Source of the DNA: Anthonomus grandis grandis | Lineage: Eukaryota > Arthropoda > Insecta > Coleoptera > Curculionidae | Direction of reading: 5' to 3' | Assembly: GCF_022605725.1 (NCBI RefSeq) | Contig: NC_065551.1 | Coordinates: forward strand, 3,348,001 to 3,412,000 | DNA length: 64,000 nt | Part shown: positions 10,801 to 22,285 of the stretch, piece after piece | Numbering within the stretch: the first letter of the stretch is position 1 | Layout of the letters: each line of letters starts with the position of its first letter | Translations under genes and position numbers: made by a program | The notes under the pieces: generated by a model | Database searches by the model: none | What the model was told of the DNA's origin: nothing | What the model saw: only the letters and a program-made list of their open reading frames with translations

Positions 10801-11389
10801 GAATATGCCCCCGTAGTCATCCTGTGAAACCTATACAGTTTTCACTGTGAGACTTTTAGTGCATCTACTATCGGACGATTGCTATTATTACAGCCCTCCG
10901 GAACTTGTTGACTGCAGCTCTGAACAGTTGAACATTACTGCAATTAAACCATTCTCTTAAAGTTCTTTAGCCAGGGCACCTCATTCAATAACCCGGATAT
11001 TGAAGTTTCCTTTTTGTTTATGGTGTTAGTAATTTCGTTAATGACTGATAATTAGTAATGTTATCGGTCCAGGGAATACGCCACATTCTTCGGTAGCACC
11101 ACATTTCAAATGCTGTTAGTGTCAGAGCCGCCACAGTATTTTTCTTAGTTTTGTTTAGATTTAATTATGAATATCCTTGCTAGTTATAGGGCCTCGCGCG
11201 ATACACATAACGATAACATATTCTTGCTTAGTATGCTTTTATCGGCGGTTTGTAGTCAAAGCAAATGTTTCATGAAAGAAGCTTTTATGTGGATCGCTTT
11301 AGCTTTGGCATCGATATTTTTTAAGAGTAGTACCCTTACGAACCGTGTATTGGTGTACGACGGGTAGTTTTACATCAATGCACCCGACA
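10801..11389 (+). repeat. Probable 5' LTR of BEL/Pao element
   Basis: The stretch ends in CACCCGACA just before a primer-binding-site-like sequence at 11393-11409. The 5' limit is uncertain; the mariner relic ends at 10800, and TGTGAAACC near 10822 is a candidate LTR start. No second LTR exists in the window for comparison, so the call depends on position. Confidence 0.4.
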
Positions 11390-11392
11390 TTT

Positions 11393-11409
11393 TGGCGACC
11401 GTGACAGGA
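11393..11409 (+). other. Primer binding site of BEL/Pao element
   Basis: TGGCGACCGTGACAGGA lies 3 nt after the presumed LTR end and 120 nt before gag. It is complementary to a tRNA 3' end finishing in CGCCA. The exact tRNA species cannot be fixed without a tRNA set. Confidence 0.6.
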
Positions 11410-11529
11410 CAAGCAATTAAATAGTGTTCATATACCGGGTGTCCTAAAAAGTGTAAAGTGGATCACTAGTTAATCTAACCGCGTTGTGTGCTTGTTATTT
11501 TCGGCAAACGTACAGGGATTATCAGTGAT

Positions 11530-13785
11530 TATGGAAGAAAAGAAGAAACTCAGTACTCCAGAAAGTACTCCGTACGACCTTCACAAAAACGGCGAATGAA
11601 CTGGAAGGTATTTTATCGTCGCCGGAAGGGAAAGAACGTTTAATTACAGTCTCCTTAGAAATTTTAAGGCATACATTTGAGAATCTGAGGAAACTGGATA
11701 GCGAGATTTGTAATCTCATGTTGGAACAAGATAGCAGTGAAGCAGATATATTGACAGAAATGGAAACCGCTGACGGGTATTTTAGGAAATTTACGGATCT
11801 TAATACCCATGCTGGAGAGTGCTTGCAGCCTAGACCAATGGACCGGGAGGATATTGAGTTAAATTCTGTGCTATCGGAGGATAGTGTAACCAGCAGACCA
11901 GGTAGGCGTCAATTTAAAATGCCGACGTTAGAATTAAAAAAGTTTGACGGGAATAATAAAGACTGGTTGCCTTTCTGGTCTCAATTTCAAAAAGTACACG
12001 ATGATCCGGACATTGATGTTAACGGTAAAGTCTGTTATATGATAAATTAGAAACTCAGTTATGGGCGTTAGAGACTCTCGGTATCACATACGATAAATAT
12101 GCGGCAATGTTGTTTCCGTTGGTCGAATCGTGTTTACCGTCGGAATTATTAAGGATTTGGCAACGGACACCGGTTACGGGAGATCGGGGATCACAGGTAT
12201 CTTTGGAAAATGCACAGGGGGTTTGTTCAGTGGAAAATCGGCTTAAAAATCTTATGCAGTTCTTAAAATTGGAAGTCGATAGCGAACAACGTATTTCTTT
12301 AGTCGTGGAAGGTTTTGACCTACGAAATGCTACGAAGAAGGTTGCTTTAAATCAAAAACGGGTCAAGAAACTGACGCCAAGTTTCATACGGCTATGGGGC
12401 TCGTTAACTCGCATATAACATTAAAATGTATTTTTTGTCAAAATCTTCATGATAGTTCAAACTGCTTTAAGGCTCAGAAATTAAGCTATGAACAAAAAAA
12501 GGATATTTTATCTAAAAGCGGGGCATGTTTTCGTTGTTTGAAACAAGGTCATCAGTCCAGAAAGTGTCGAACTCGTTTGAGCTGTGTTATTTGCAGCAAG
12601 TCACATTCACCTTTGATGTGTACTGAACTTTCAGCAAATAAAGCTAACCGGGAAAGTTCTGAACAAAAGAGCAGCATGGATGCAACCGATACAGTAGATC
12701 AGACACTTGCGAATAGTTGTAACACTCAGGTTTTTTTGCAAACATTACGCATAAAGATGTGTGATTTGGATAAAATGAGATTTGTGCGCGCGCTTATAGA
12801 CACTGGTTCGCAAAGATCTTATGTTTTGAAACGGACTGCTGAATTTATGGGGTACCAGTCTAAAAGGAAAATAAATATTGTTCATGGTTTGTTTGGTGGG
12901 ACTGAGTTACCGCAGATTCACGATTGTTATGACGTCAGATTAAATCGCAATAGTTATAGCTGCACTTTTGAGGCTCTGGATCAGCCAATGATTTGTAATA
13001 CTGTGGCCTCCATATTTAATGGACTGGATGGAAGAATTGCAGACTTTGAATATTGAGATATCGGATTCTTATGATTCTGCTCCAATAGAGTTATTGATAG
13101 GAGCAGACATTGCAGGGAAGCTTTATACTGGGAGGAGGCATATTTTAGAGTGTGGATTAGTGGCTGTAGAAACTTTACTAGGCTGGACGTTAATGGGGAG
13201 AATACCACCTGTAGAACCTAAAACCCTATCTATGACTACGATATCGCTTTTTGTCAATAATGCATCTATATCTAATCTTTGGGAACTGGACGTGTTGGGT
13301 ATAAGTGATCCGGCGGAAAAGAAGGCTCGTGATGAAACAGCATTGGCAGCAAAAGCTTTGTTTCTTGATACTATTTCAATTGATGCTGAAGAACGATATG
13401 AAGTTAGGCTGCCATGGTTAGAGGGACATCTGGCGTTGCCCGGTAACTACAACATTGCAAGAAGAAGATTAGATAACACGATCAGAAAGGTAACCAAGGA
13501 TGGTTACTACAAAGCATATGATGAGGTGTTTAAGGAGTGGCAAAATGAAAAAATCATAGAAGTGGTTCAAGAGACGCATCAAAATGGAGAGTCCCATTAT
13601 TTACCACATCGACCAGTCGTCAAATCAGAGAGTGCATCTACGAAGATTCAGCCCTACGAAGGACAGCCCTTCTTTGAATCAGTGTCTGGAGAAGGGAGTT
13701 AATTTGATAGAATTGATTCCAGATATTTTGTTGAGGTTTAGACAACAGAAAATAGGGGTAATATCAGACATTCGAAAAGCATTCA
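11530..13785 (+). pseudogene. BEL/Pao gag-pol, truncated
   Basis: Gag packages element RNA and Pol supplies protease and reverse transcriptase. The gag start is probably ATG 11531. An early frameshift precedes the frame 11718-12050, which contains the DUF1759-type motif LELKKFDGNNKDWLPFWSQF. A stop at 12048 and another frameshift follow (AAMLFPLVESCLPSELLR near 12100). From 12394 come CCHC knuckles (CFRCLKQGHQSRKC, CVICSKSHSPLMC) and an aspartic protease with ALIDTGSQRSYV. The frame 13019-13702 has LLIGADI, the ETLLGWTLMGR block and LPHRPVVKSES at the start of reverse transcriptase. The last recognisable residues are IGVISDIRKAF near 13780. Several frameshifts make it defunct. Confidence 0.85.
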
Positions 13786-14450
13786 TCGTTCTTATTTCTC
13801 TTATTTGGTCTCTCGATTGTCCTATCCAAGTTCCTAGATATTTAAATGTCGGCACATTCTCTATCGTGGTATTTGCCTCTGTCAGATTCACATGGTTCAG
13901 ATCTTGTGAGAATTTTTTAACTACTATTAACTTGCTTTTCTTTAAGTTAATTTTTAGTCTGTTTTCATTACATTGATCAATTAATTTTTCTAACAAGTGT
14001 TGTGTGTTTTTAAGATTGCCTGTTAATAAGGCGGTGTCATCAGCATACCTGATATTATTAATTAGTTCTTCATTTATAACTATTCTCACTAACTCATAGC
14101 TTCGCTATAGAGGTCAAAGCAGCGGTGATAGGATGCAAGCTTGTATTAGTTTTTTGGCCCCAATATAGATTAGTAATTATTCAGACGTTATCGGAGTTAA
14201 TGTTTTTGCTAACTAGCAGCTGATGTAACTTATCATGTTTTACTTTGTCAAATGCTTTCTCCAAATCGATGTGACATGCATACACCTCTTTATTTATATC
14301 AATACAGCGTTGGAATAAAATGTTAATCCTAAAAAGCGCCTATCTTATCCCAATAACTCCTTCGCAGAATTCAAATTGTATATTGCTTATGTCTTTCTTA
14401 AGTATTCTATAAATGCTTCTTTATTTTCAAAAAACCCTACACAATCAACA
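13786..14450 (-). mobile_element. Antisense LINE (RTE-like) fragment
   Basis: On the minus strand a reverse transcriptase can be read with frameshifts. IDLEKAFDKVKHDKL (palm, near 14280) is followed by the frame 14089-13679, with IRYADDTALLTGN (catalytic YADD), LKINLKKSKLIVVKK and FKYLGTWIG. Both the 5' and 3' parts are missing. The fragment meets the BEL pol sequence near 13785 with neither element resuming beyond it. Confidence 0.7.
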
Positions 14451-14459
14451 TAAAGAACT

Positions 14460-16289
14460 AAACGGTTGGCGCATATTACTGTCAGGGCCTAAATTCTTGA
14501 GAGGGCGTATTATAATACTACTAGTTGTTTTATTAGATTTTAATATATGTACAACATCTTGTCAGGATGTATTACAACAATAAACTTGTTAACAGTAAAC
14601 TTTTAAACAGTAGCATATGTATAAGTTACTCTAAGTACCCACAAGTATACTTACAGTAACTTGTGGGTATATTTGGAACGTGTAAGAAGACAGAATGATA
14701 GATGTATTGCTTACGTTAGGATTCGAGATCATTGATATGAAATGATACTACATCCCTAAAAAGTAAAAGGTACCTATGAGCAAATATTTTACCCTACTTA
14801 TTATGATTGTTAAATAGAATTAAAATACGTTTACACAAGGCCATTTCGGGTTTTTTAGCACCTGTACACAATACTATAAAACTATCAATAAGATTAACAT
14901 CCTTCAAATTATAGACATCAGTAGACCTTGTTCTCCAATCCAGGCAGAACAAAACCTGATGTCCAGCATTAGAAATCGTGTTGATGGGAAAGTGCTAGCA
15001 AGCACTCCACAACACTCTGGGTTGCACTAGTGCCACACTCACTACACCTACACACCTACTTACACTAGCTAGCGTTGTTTTACGTACCAAGTTATCAGGT
15101 CACTACAATTAGTACGAAAGGATGCGCATTTAAATATTACTTTCTTTATACTGATAATGTTTAAAATAATAAGAAAAACATAAGGTAAAACATTGATCAG
15201 TGAAAACTCTCACCTTTGTAATTTGACAGGTTTAATAGTTCAATAAAGGCATTAACCACAACACTAGAGAAAAGTTACAGGAGAACAAGTGGGGACTGCT
15301 GCGCGACTGTTTTCGAGTAAAATTACCGTCTCCTAAATTCTAATCGTATTAGAAATATCCCTTAAAAGAATCCCGGTAAACATCTGTCATCGCCTATGTT
15401 TTTGAGAACTTGTGAATACCAACATTCCTACACATTATAATTTTTTCCGAAATGACCTTTTTACCCGCATAAGTACTAGTAAGTGCTATTTCTGTTTATT
15501 TTGTTATCTTCGAAAACCTCTTAACACCATAAAACTTAAAGATTCTCACAGATCGTGCTTATCTTTACATGTCAGCCCTTAACATTCCCATCGGTTATCG
15601 TTGCCTTTTTTTATTAATTTTTCATGGTCGACAAAAACCAGATAAAATATAATAAGTAAAATAAACTGACGTCTTACATTACTAATATCTATTCGGATTC
15701 AGATTTTGGATCAAGACCACCCCTCACATCAGAAATAGTGCAACAATGCCATCGCACCCTCGTGGAAGCTTTTTCCAAAAACAGAGTGTGGGCCGCAAAA
15801 TCGGGCCGCTGGCGCTGACTTCCTTTCTGCTTCAACCAGTAAGGTCGAATCCCTTCGTGGTTCTGACCATAGCAAATATCAAAGAGCTAATAAAATCTCA
15901 CTCTCACACCCTTTTCAAAAAGCAATGGGATGATACTCAAGACTGCAATTTATCCAAGAAGCTTCCCAGCTACCTGGACAAAGTAAAGGCAATCTGCAAA
16001 TTGTCTGTGACTGAAGAAAAACTACGTCTTATATAACAGGCATCCTAAGCAGAAAGTCCATTATGCAGGGCATGCAACTATTAAGACAAGACAATCGAGT
16101 ATAAACTTTGCGATTGCCCTACTCTCTCAATAAATAGCAGCATTCTAGGTATATCCCTTCCATCCCTTCAGAGATCAGGGAGTTCTTAGCAAAGTTGTCG
16201 CTTTCGTTCATTCGCTGGGCTGGATGACGAGCTGAGGGAGTAGTTGTGCTTGCACCACCCTCTGCGGATGCCCAGCCCATAATGGCAGA
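14460..16289. other. Unassigned, probably old repeat debris
   Basis: No gene is recognised. A short stem (TACCCACAAGT / ACTTGTGGGTA) lies at about 14637-14670. The frame 15746-16036 has a segment like the tail of a LINE polyprotein (HTLFKKQWDDTQDC), but the match is too weak to name. The bases at 16119-16289 are also unassigned. Confidence 0.3.
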
Positions 16290-17131
16290 ATTGTGCAAAA
16301 TTCCTTGAATCAATGCTTTGGGGAGAAATGGATCGGAAGATACGGTCCGGTAAGATGGCCGTCCAGAAGCCCTGACCTTACGCCCGTTTACTTTTATGTC
16401 TGGGGCACATACACATACACTAGAGACGAACTTATTAATCGAATTAGTGTGCGTTGCAATGAAATGCGACAAAAACGCGTTGAACTTGAACGGGTTGTTG
16501 ATAGTGTCAAAAGAAGATGCATGAAATGTATTGAACAAGAGGGAAGACACTTTGAACTATTGGTATAATTTTAGGTTTGTTTAATGAAATTTTGATTTTT
16601 TAATTTTGGTCAATCAAGAAATATAAAATTTGAAAATTTTCAATTTTTGTGGTTTTCTTTCTTTTGCCCATGATATTGCTGTGAAAACAAATAGCTATCA
16701 CAAAAGTAAGTATATCACTGGAAAGCATATTAAATGAAGTAGTTTTTGCTGAAAAAAAATAACATGTCCCTTTTCACCAAATTTTAGAAAAACGTCAACG
16801 AAGAAGATACCACTAATTTTGCACATTTCCCAAATGTTACATTTAACTTCTGATAACACCCGGTATAAACAATTACTCAAAAACTTAAATATACCCATCT
16901 TACAGCAAATTTAGTTCTCTTTCAGATGGTATATCTAAATTTTATGTAGTAGTAAGAATAACGGAGATATTTTTGTTTATATGAAAAAAACAAAGAAATT
17001 TGATAAAATCAAAAAATGTTAAATACCAGAAGAACTAACAACTTTTCGAAAAATGTTATATGACTTTTTTATTGCAAATCACTTGTATAATCACCTCTTG
17101 AAGTTTGGCGGTTTTTATAGTAGACACCCTG
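16290..17131 (+). mobile_element. DD41D mariner-like element, 3' half
   Basis: The C-terminal transposase part at 16293-16568 reads WIGRYGPVRWPSRSPDLTP, where the third catalytic aspartate seems replaced (TPVYFYVWG instead of the expected TPLDFYVWG). It ends ..CIEQEGRHFELLV, as in the full copies at 24031 and 58758. The 560 bp that follow end in ACACCCTG at 17131 before TA. This matches the long terminal region of the related copies. The left half is missing. Confidence 0.7.
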
Positions 17132-17151
17132 TATACATATCTTCTTTCTTC

Positions 17152-17482
17152 GACGACTAGCTAGTGTCCCCTAAAATAGTTAAGGCTACCCCAGACGCTC
17201 CACTGCCGCTAAGCAGTAAGCATCTCAACACTCGGAAACTAAGATAACATATACCGAGATGACCGAGATCTTAGAATCCAAATGTGTCAATCGAGAAGAC
17301 AAGTGGGAGCCCTCTATAACTCACAAGACCAACTCGAAGAAACTGCGCGTATCCCTATCGATTGCTACACAATCGACCACAACCTGGTAATACTTCGCTA
17401 AACAACGACAAACTCTGGTATACCATAACACTCTAGCCATGGACTTATACAACAACAATATAAAATATTAACTCACATGCAT
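17152..17482 (+). repeat. Dispersed 340-bp repeat, copy 2
   Basis: Near-identical to 148-484 (see that entry). This copy starts 20 bp after the right end of a mariner-like element. It has an extra ATGACCGAG duplication near 17255 and a deletion near 17347. Confidence 0.75.
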
Positions 17483-17659
17483 GGACCAATACTATTAAAA
17501 TCTTTATGATAAACGATATATATGATCAACCTGAGACTGGGCATCAATGGATTCACAAATATGACTGGAAAAGCAAGACAAATTAGTAAAACAAGATCGG
17601 CATCTGAAGAAACTATACTGATTTACGGAAATAAGACCTTCCACGTGGTTGAACAAAGA

Positions 17660-18380
17660 CAGATTCAATATAATTTCTAATATTTTTGAATTGCAGAGAA
17701 TTGAGTTTGATGGCTTTTAGTTGGTTCATCATCATCCAGCCAAACGTGTCCATTGGTGAACATAGGCCACCTCCATAAGTCTCCATGTCCTTTTATCTTG
17801 TGCAGTTGTTGCAACTCAGAGACTGGTAATTCTTTTGAGGTCGTCCTTCCATCAAGTTGGTGGTATTTCCCTACTTTTTTTGTCCGATCTTGGTCTCCAT
17901 TCCGAAATTCTCTTAGTCCATCTGCCGTCTCGCAATATGACCGGCCCATTTCCACTTAAGTTTTGCGATGCGTGTTACAATATCGTCGACGCCAGTTCTT
18001 CTGCGTATTTCTTCGTTTCTAACCCTATCTCTCAACCTCACACCAAGCATAGACCTCTCCATTTTACGTTGTGTTATTTGTAGTTTTCTCATACTTAGTT
18101 TCGGCGCCATATATACGTCAAAACCGGAAGTACACATTTTAAGGTGAACTGGAACATCATTTTTAAATAATATATCACTGAGTTTACCAAACGCGGCCCA
18201 ACCCAGTGATATCCTTTTCAGCAGTTCGATGGTCTGGTTATCTCTGCCAATTCTTGTTTCGTTTCCGAAGTAAACGTACTTATCCACGATCTCAATTTCG
18301 GTGTTTTCCAGTCTGATTGAAACCTGGTACGAAACCCCCCTTTTTAATATGAATATATTATCATTCGAAACCACAAATTA
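17660..18380 (-). mobile_element. RTE-type LINE, 3' end
   Basis: The minus-strand frame 18374-17913 carries the C-terminal part of an RTE polyprotein: EIVDKYVYFGNETRIGRD, ISLGWAAFGKLSDI, MERSMLGVRLRDRVR, RRRTGVDDIVTRIAKLKWKW and AGHIARR. A frameshift then leads into 17955-17677, with remnants of the usual ending. The same domain is intact in the RTE copy at 40369-42113 (VGHVARQNDLRWSRY). The 5' part, including the catalytic core, is absent. Confidence 0.8.
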
Positions 18381-18609
18381 GAAAACTTGAGAATATTATA
18401 TGAATACCTACTTCATAACATCTAATGAAAACGCAAACCAAGACTTAGAACTTTATCTGAACAGGTCAGTTAATCTTTACCTTAGGATTTATATATTTTT
18501 TTAAAAACGTATTTTGTCATATAGATAGCCCAAAAGAAGAATATTTTAAAAATTAAAATTTTATCTTCGTCAAAATGTATATTTTGCCAAATCTCGCCCG
18601 GAGTTTACA

Positions 18610-19400
18610 ACAAAGATAACGGGTAATCACCAATCAACGTTTTAGCAGTTGTTCAAGCCGCTTCCGAAACCTCGTGCAGGAAAATAGGTCAAGAGACCGC
18701 TGTTTCTAAATCAGAAGTGCAAAGGATTAAAAAAAAAACATAAATTCAAACCTTACAAGCATAAACTTTTTCAGCATCTGCACCCTGGTGATGCTGAATG
18801 TAGATTAGAGTTCTGAAATTGGTTTATAAATATGAACACCCAGGACACCATTTAAAAAAATATATATATATATTGGTCAGACCAAGTACATTTCACAACT
18901 TACCCACGTGATTTTTTCTAGAGTGTTAAGGAAAGTTCAGATTTAATGTGCCTTGCTTTATTTTTAACCGAAAAATAGTTTACAAGATTTATGAAGAAAA
19001 TCTAAACTTTAATGGGTACTTCCACTGGCTTTACTCTTTATTGAACGATATGTACTTTCAACAAGATGGGGCTTCAGCCCATAATGCTAGAATAATACAA
19101 AACTGGTTAAATAGACATTTTCCTAGAAGATGGATTGAAACAAACGGAGCTATTCCATGGCCCCTAGCCCCTACAATTAACGGATCTCTCGGTTTTATTT
19201 TTTTTATGCGGGTATTTAAAGAACAACATTGATTCAAGGCAATCTGCCAATATGCAATAATTAAAAATTGCAGCTGAAAATTCTTTTACAGAATTACAAT
19301 AATTTATTTTGGAAAATGCTACTAAAGGAATTTTTGAATTTTGTGAAACTTATAAGAGACATAATGATTTGCATTTTGAACATACTTTTAAAAATTAGAT
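18610..19400 (+). pseudogene. DD41D mariner-like transposase relic
   Basis: Fragments in several frames: AASETSCRKIGQETAVSKSE near 18660, HLHPGDAECRLEF near 18780, YWSDQVHF near 18873 (first catalytic D), and the frame 18948-19232 with FQQDGASAHNARIIQNWL and RRWIETNGAIPWP. Forty-one residues separate the second aspartate from the expected third position, which is glycine here. The C-terminus is traceable to about 19390. It is an old, inactive copy. Confidence 0.65.
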
Positions 19401-20385
19401 TGCTCTAATATTGCTTAAGTTTTTTCTATTTTATATTTTTATAGTTATTTTTTCTTATTATTTTAATAAATTCGTTAAACCAGTGTTAACTATTTCCCTT
19501 TTGTAATGTATTAAAGATTTCCCAAAATCAAATAGCTACGTAATGGCAAATCGTTAATTATTTTTGTTTTTTCTTTTTGCGCTACCAGGGCCCACATCTA
19601 TCTCTATTAACAATGTAAATTATAGAAAAAAATAATTTTATTACGTTATTTATAAAAATAAATATGATATATTTTGGTCAAACTCTTGGCAAAATAAATC
19701 TTAAGAGAATATATAGGGTGTCCCATTCAGAAAAAAATAAGTTATTTCAATATCTCAAAATCTGTGGCCTCTAAAGAAAATTTGAGTGCGCTACTGGATC
19801 CTATCTAAAAATATCTACAAACATCAATTTTTACTTTTCTAATACGTCTGACAATAACAGACTTGCAGAGGATGACTAAGAATGCTATTTTTTCAAATTC
19901 ACCCTGTAGATAGCTATAGCAAATTTGATTAGTGCATCTTTGTTGCACGGTGTTAAAAAACCGCGCATCTCTCTATCTCTTTTCATAAGTGAGAAACCCT
20001 ATAAAACATACGAAACTAGGACAATCTGTACTTATTTCTTGTTATAACAGGAGATTGAAAAGATAGGTATACATATTAAGGATTAGACTCAATGACAAAA
20101 TTAAAAATTCACCTATCCCTACTGAGAATTACTATAAAAACTATTATGTCATAAGCTTACCTGGTATTTGGGTTCATCAAACATTAGTAAACACCTACAC
20201 TACGAATTTTACATCACAATACTACTTCTCTAGCACAGATATAGCTTAAGTTGCTTCTCTGCAACAGAGAGAACCCCTATTGGTTGTCTCTGTCTGCAAT
20301 AAGAATTCTATGGGAAAACCCGAGTCTGTACCCATATTTCTGTCTGCTGCCTAACCTCCCACCCATACATTTGTTCGAATTGAAA
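19401..20385. other. Spacer with a possible small MITE
   Basis: Between 19716 and 19914 the ends AGGGTGTCCC and TTCACCCTG are loosely inverted, as in small mariner-type MITEs. The remainder shows nothing I recognise. Confidence 0.3.
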
Positions 20386-20387
20386 TA

Positions 20388-21913
20388 CACTGCTCAACAA
20401 TCGAAGTGGATATTATAAAAATCTGCAATTTTAGTTTGCTAATGATTTACAATAAAACAAAATTAAATGTAATAAATAAATCTCTATTAAGTTCACTCAC
20501 AATAGCCCCAAAAAAAATAAATAAACAGATATCTCCTAAAAATTTAAATTTTTAACACACAACAGGAAAAATTAAAATAAAATTACACCCTGTAAAGCGT
20601 GCCCCAAAGTTCTGTCATGAAAATTAATACCTCGTAGGTCCACCCCTGGCTCGCCTTAGTGCTGTCACCCTGTTTGGCATAGTTCTTAATAAGTTGTTAA
20701 TGTAGTGTTGAGGAATGTTTTGCCATATTTTCGGTAATTGATTGGCTAGTTGTTCTAAGGTTAGAGGTGGCTGTTCGAGCTGGTTTAATCTTCGAGACAT
20801 TTCGGCCCATACATGTTCAATGCAATTCATGTCGGGTGAATGTAGTGGCCAGTCCATTCTGGTAATGCCATGAAATTCAATGCGATCATTGACAATTCCC
20901 GCACTGTGCGGGCGCGCATTATCATCGATTAAAACAAATTCTTCGCCTATTGCACCAAAAAATGGTAAAATTATGTTCTCTATAATAATGTCTCTATATC
21001 GTATAGCGTTCATTGTTTCATTTCTTAACACCACTAAATCGGTGCGGCCATCGAAACATATGCCTCCCGAAACGCAAACTGAACCGCCACCAAAAAGGGT
21101 AGTGGGCGCCATCAAATTTTCATGGTATCGCTGTCCCCTTTCCCTCCACGCCAAAATTCGACCATCATACATATGTAGCCGAAATCTGGACTCATCCGTA
21201 AACATACAAGACCTCCAGTTTTAAAAATTCCAATTACTGTGTTCTATTGCCCATCGATTTCTGCATGCACGATGTTCCCCCGTCAACCGTGGATGTGTGG
21301 CACATCGTCTGGCTCTTAAATTGGACGCATGTAATCTTCTTCTAACAGTCTGATTAGAAATTACCCTCCCAGTAGCATGCCTTAAGTAGCTGTTAATTCT
21401 CGAAGACGTAAATGTTCGGTTTCTTCTTGTGGTTACTGTTATATAGTGGTCTTGAGCATGAGTTGTAGCACGTTCTTGGCCTCCACCATGCCTGTAAGCT
21501 ACAGACCCAGTCTCTACATATCGATTCCATGCAGGACTCACGACACTTTGGGACACATTTAGCCGGTTAGCAAACTTCTTCTTGAGTTAGGCCCTCCTGT
21601 AGCCAACGAACTAATTGCTCGAGTTGCACTGTTTGTAACCGTCGTAGAACCATTATTTTTAAGAAAGTAAAGAGATTTATTGGTAACAATGAGAATAATA
21701 AAGTCTGTACAAGCACTTTTATGTGACTAAATTGTTACGATTTTGAAAACGAATTCTTTAAAAGAGATAAGAATGTATGAAAAAAGGAAAAACGACAAAA
21801 ATATTTGCTATCAACAGGATTTACTCATAGCATAAAACGCAATTTGATGAATTTTATTTTTTTAGGCAAATTTCGGTAATTTATAAAATATCCAGTTCGA
21901 TTGTTGAGCAGTT
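20388..21913 (-). mobile_element. Tc1-like transposon (DD34E)
   Basis: Terminal inverted repeats of about 30 bp share ACTGCTCAACAATCGAA and TGGATATT. The element is bounded by TA at 20386-20387 and 21914-21915. Length 1526 bp. It holds a single minus-strand transposase gene, open except for two lesions, so this is one of the younger elements here. Confidence 0.9.
20624..21653 (-). pseudogene. Tc1-like DD34E transposase, two lesions
   Basis: Cut-and-paste transposase. The start at 21653 gives MVLRRLQTVQLEQLVRW. A frameshift near 21590 leads to the helix-turn-helix region (SQSVVSPAWNRYVETGSV), with the second HTH ending in RRRLHASNLRARR. An in-frame TAA at 21223-21221 follows SNWNF. The catalytic part then continues in the same frame: FTDESRF (first D), LIDDNARPHSA (second D), and SPDMNCIEHVW with the catalytic glutamate exactly 34 residues after the second D. 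It ends normally with RRARGGPTRY. About 340 codons, the usual Tc1 length. Confidence 0.9.
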
Positions 21914-21915
21914 TA

Positions 21916-22283
21916 TTTATCGCTGCGACGTAAATTCCTCCCTTATGGGAATTCCTAAACGGAAAATACGTCACTGAATGGACGGGAGTACATGTTTTTT
22001 CTCTTTACAATGAAATATTATTATTATAACTTATTATTAACACTAATACTAATAATAATACGTTTTTTTTTTAATTATACAATAAAAAGGCAAATTACTA
22101 CAAAACAGACAACTGGAATAATATAAACACTATAAAATAGCCTTGGACCACTTTCACAAGTGCTTGTGGAGGCACGTGAATTTAAACAAAATATAACAAA
22201 ATACAAGCAATTGCATATTAAGCATAAGAAAATATAAAAATGTCTCAATCAGCCGTAATAATAAAAACTGTAAAGTTTTTATA
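21916..22283. other. No gene recognised
   Basis: AT-rich spacer between the Tc1 element and the DD41D element. It contains TAA/TTA-rich runs but no recognisable feature. Confidence 0.3.
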
Positions 22284-22285
22284 TA

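Larger units (their letters stand above)
10801..13785 (+). mobile_element. Truncated BEL/Pao LTR retrotransposon
   Basis: Order along the plus strand: presumed LTR, primer binding site, gag, zinc knuckles, protease, and the start of reverse transcriptase. The element stops in the middle of reverse transcriptase near 13785, where an antisense LINE fragment begins. RNase H, integrase and the 3' LTR are not seen later in the window. Confidence 0.85.

Noticed and set aside
15746..16036. ORF with a LINE-like tail segment
   Set aside because: The resemblance rests on a dozen residues; too weak to assign to an element.
16119..16550. Minus-strand ORF of 143 codons
   Set aside because: Half of it is antisense to a clear mariner-like transposase C-terminus; the other half has no recognisable content.
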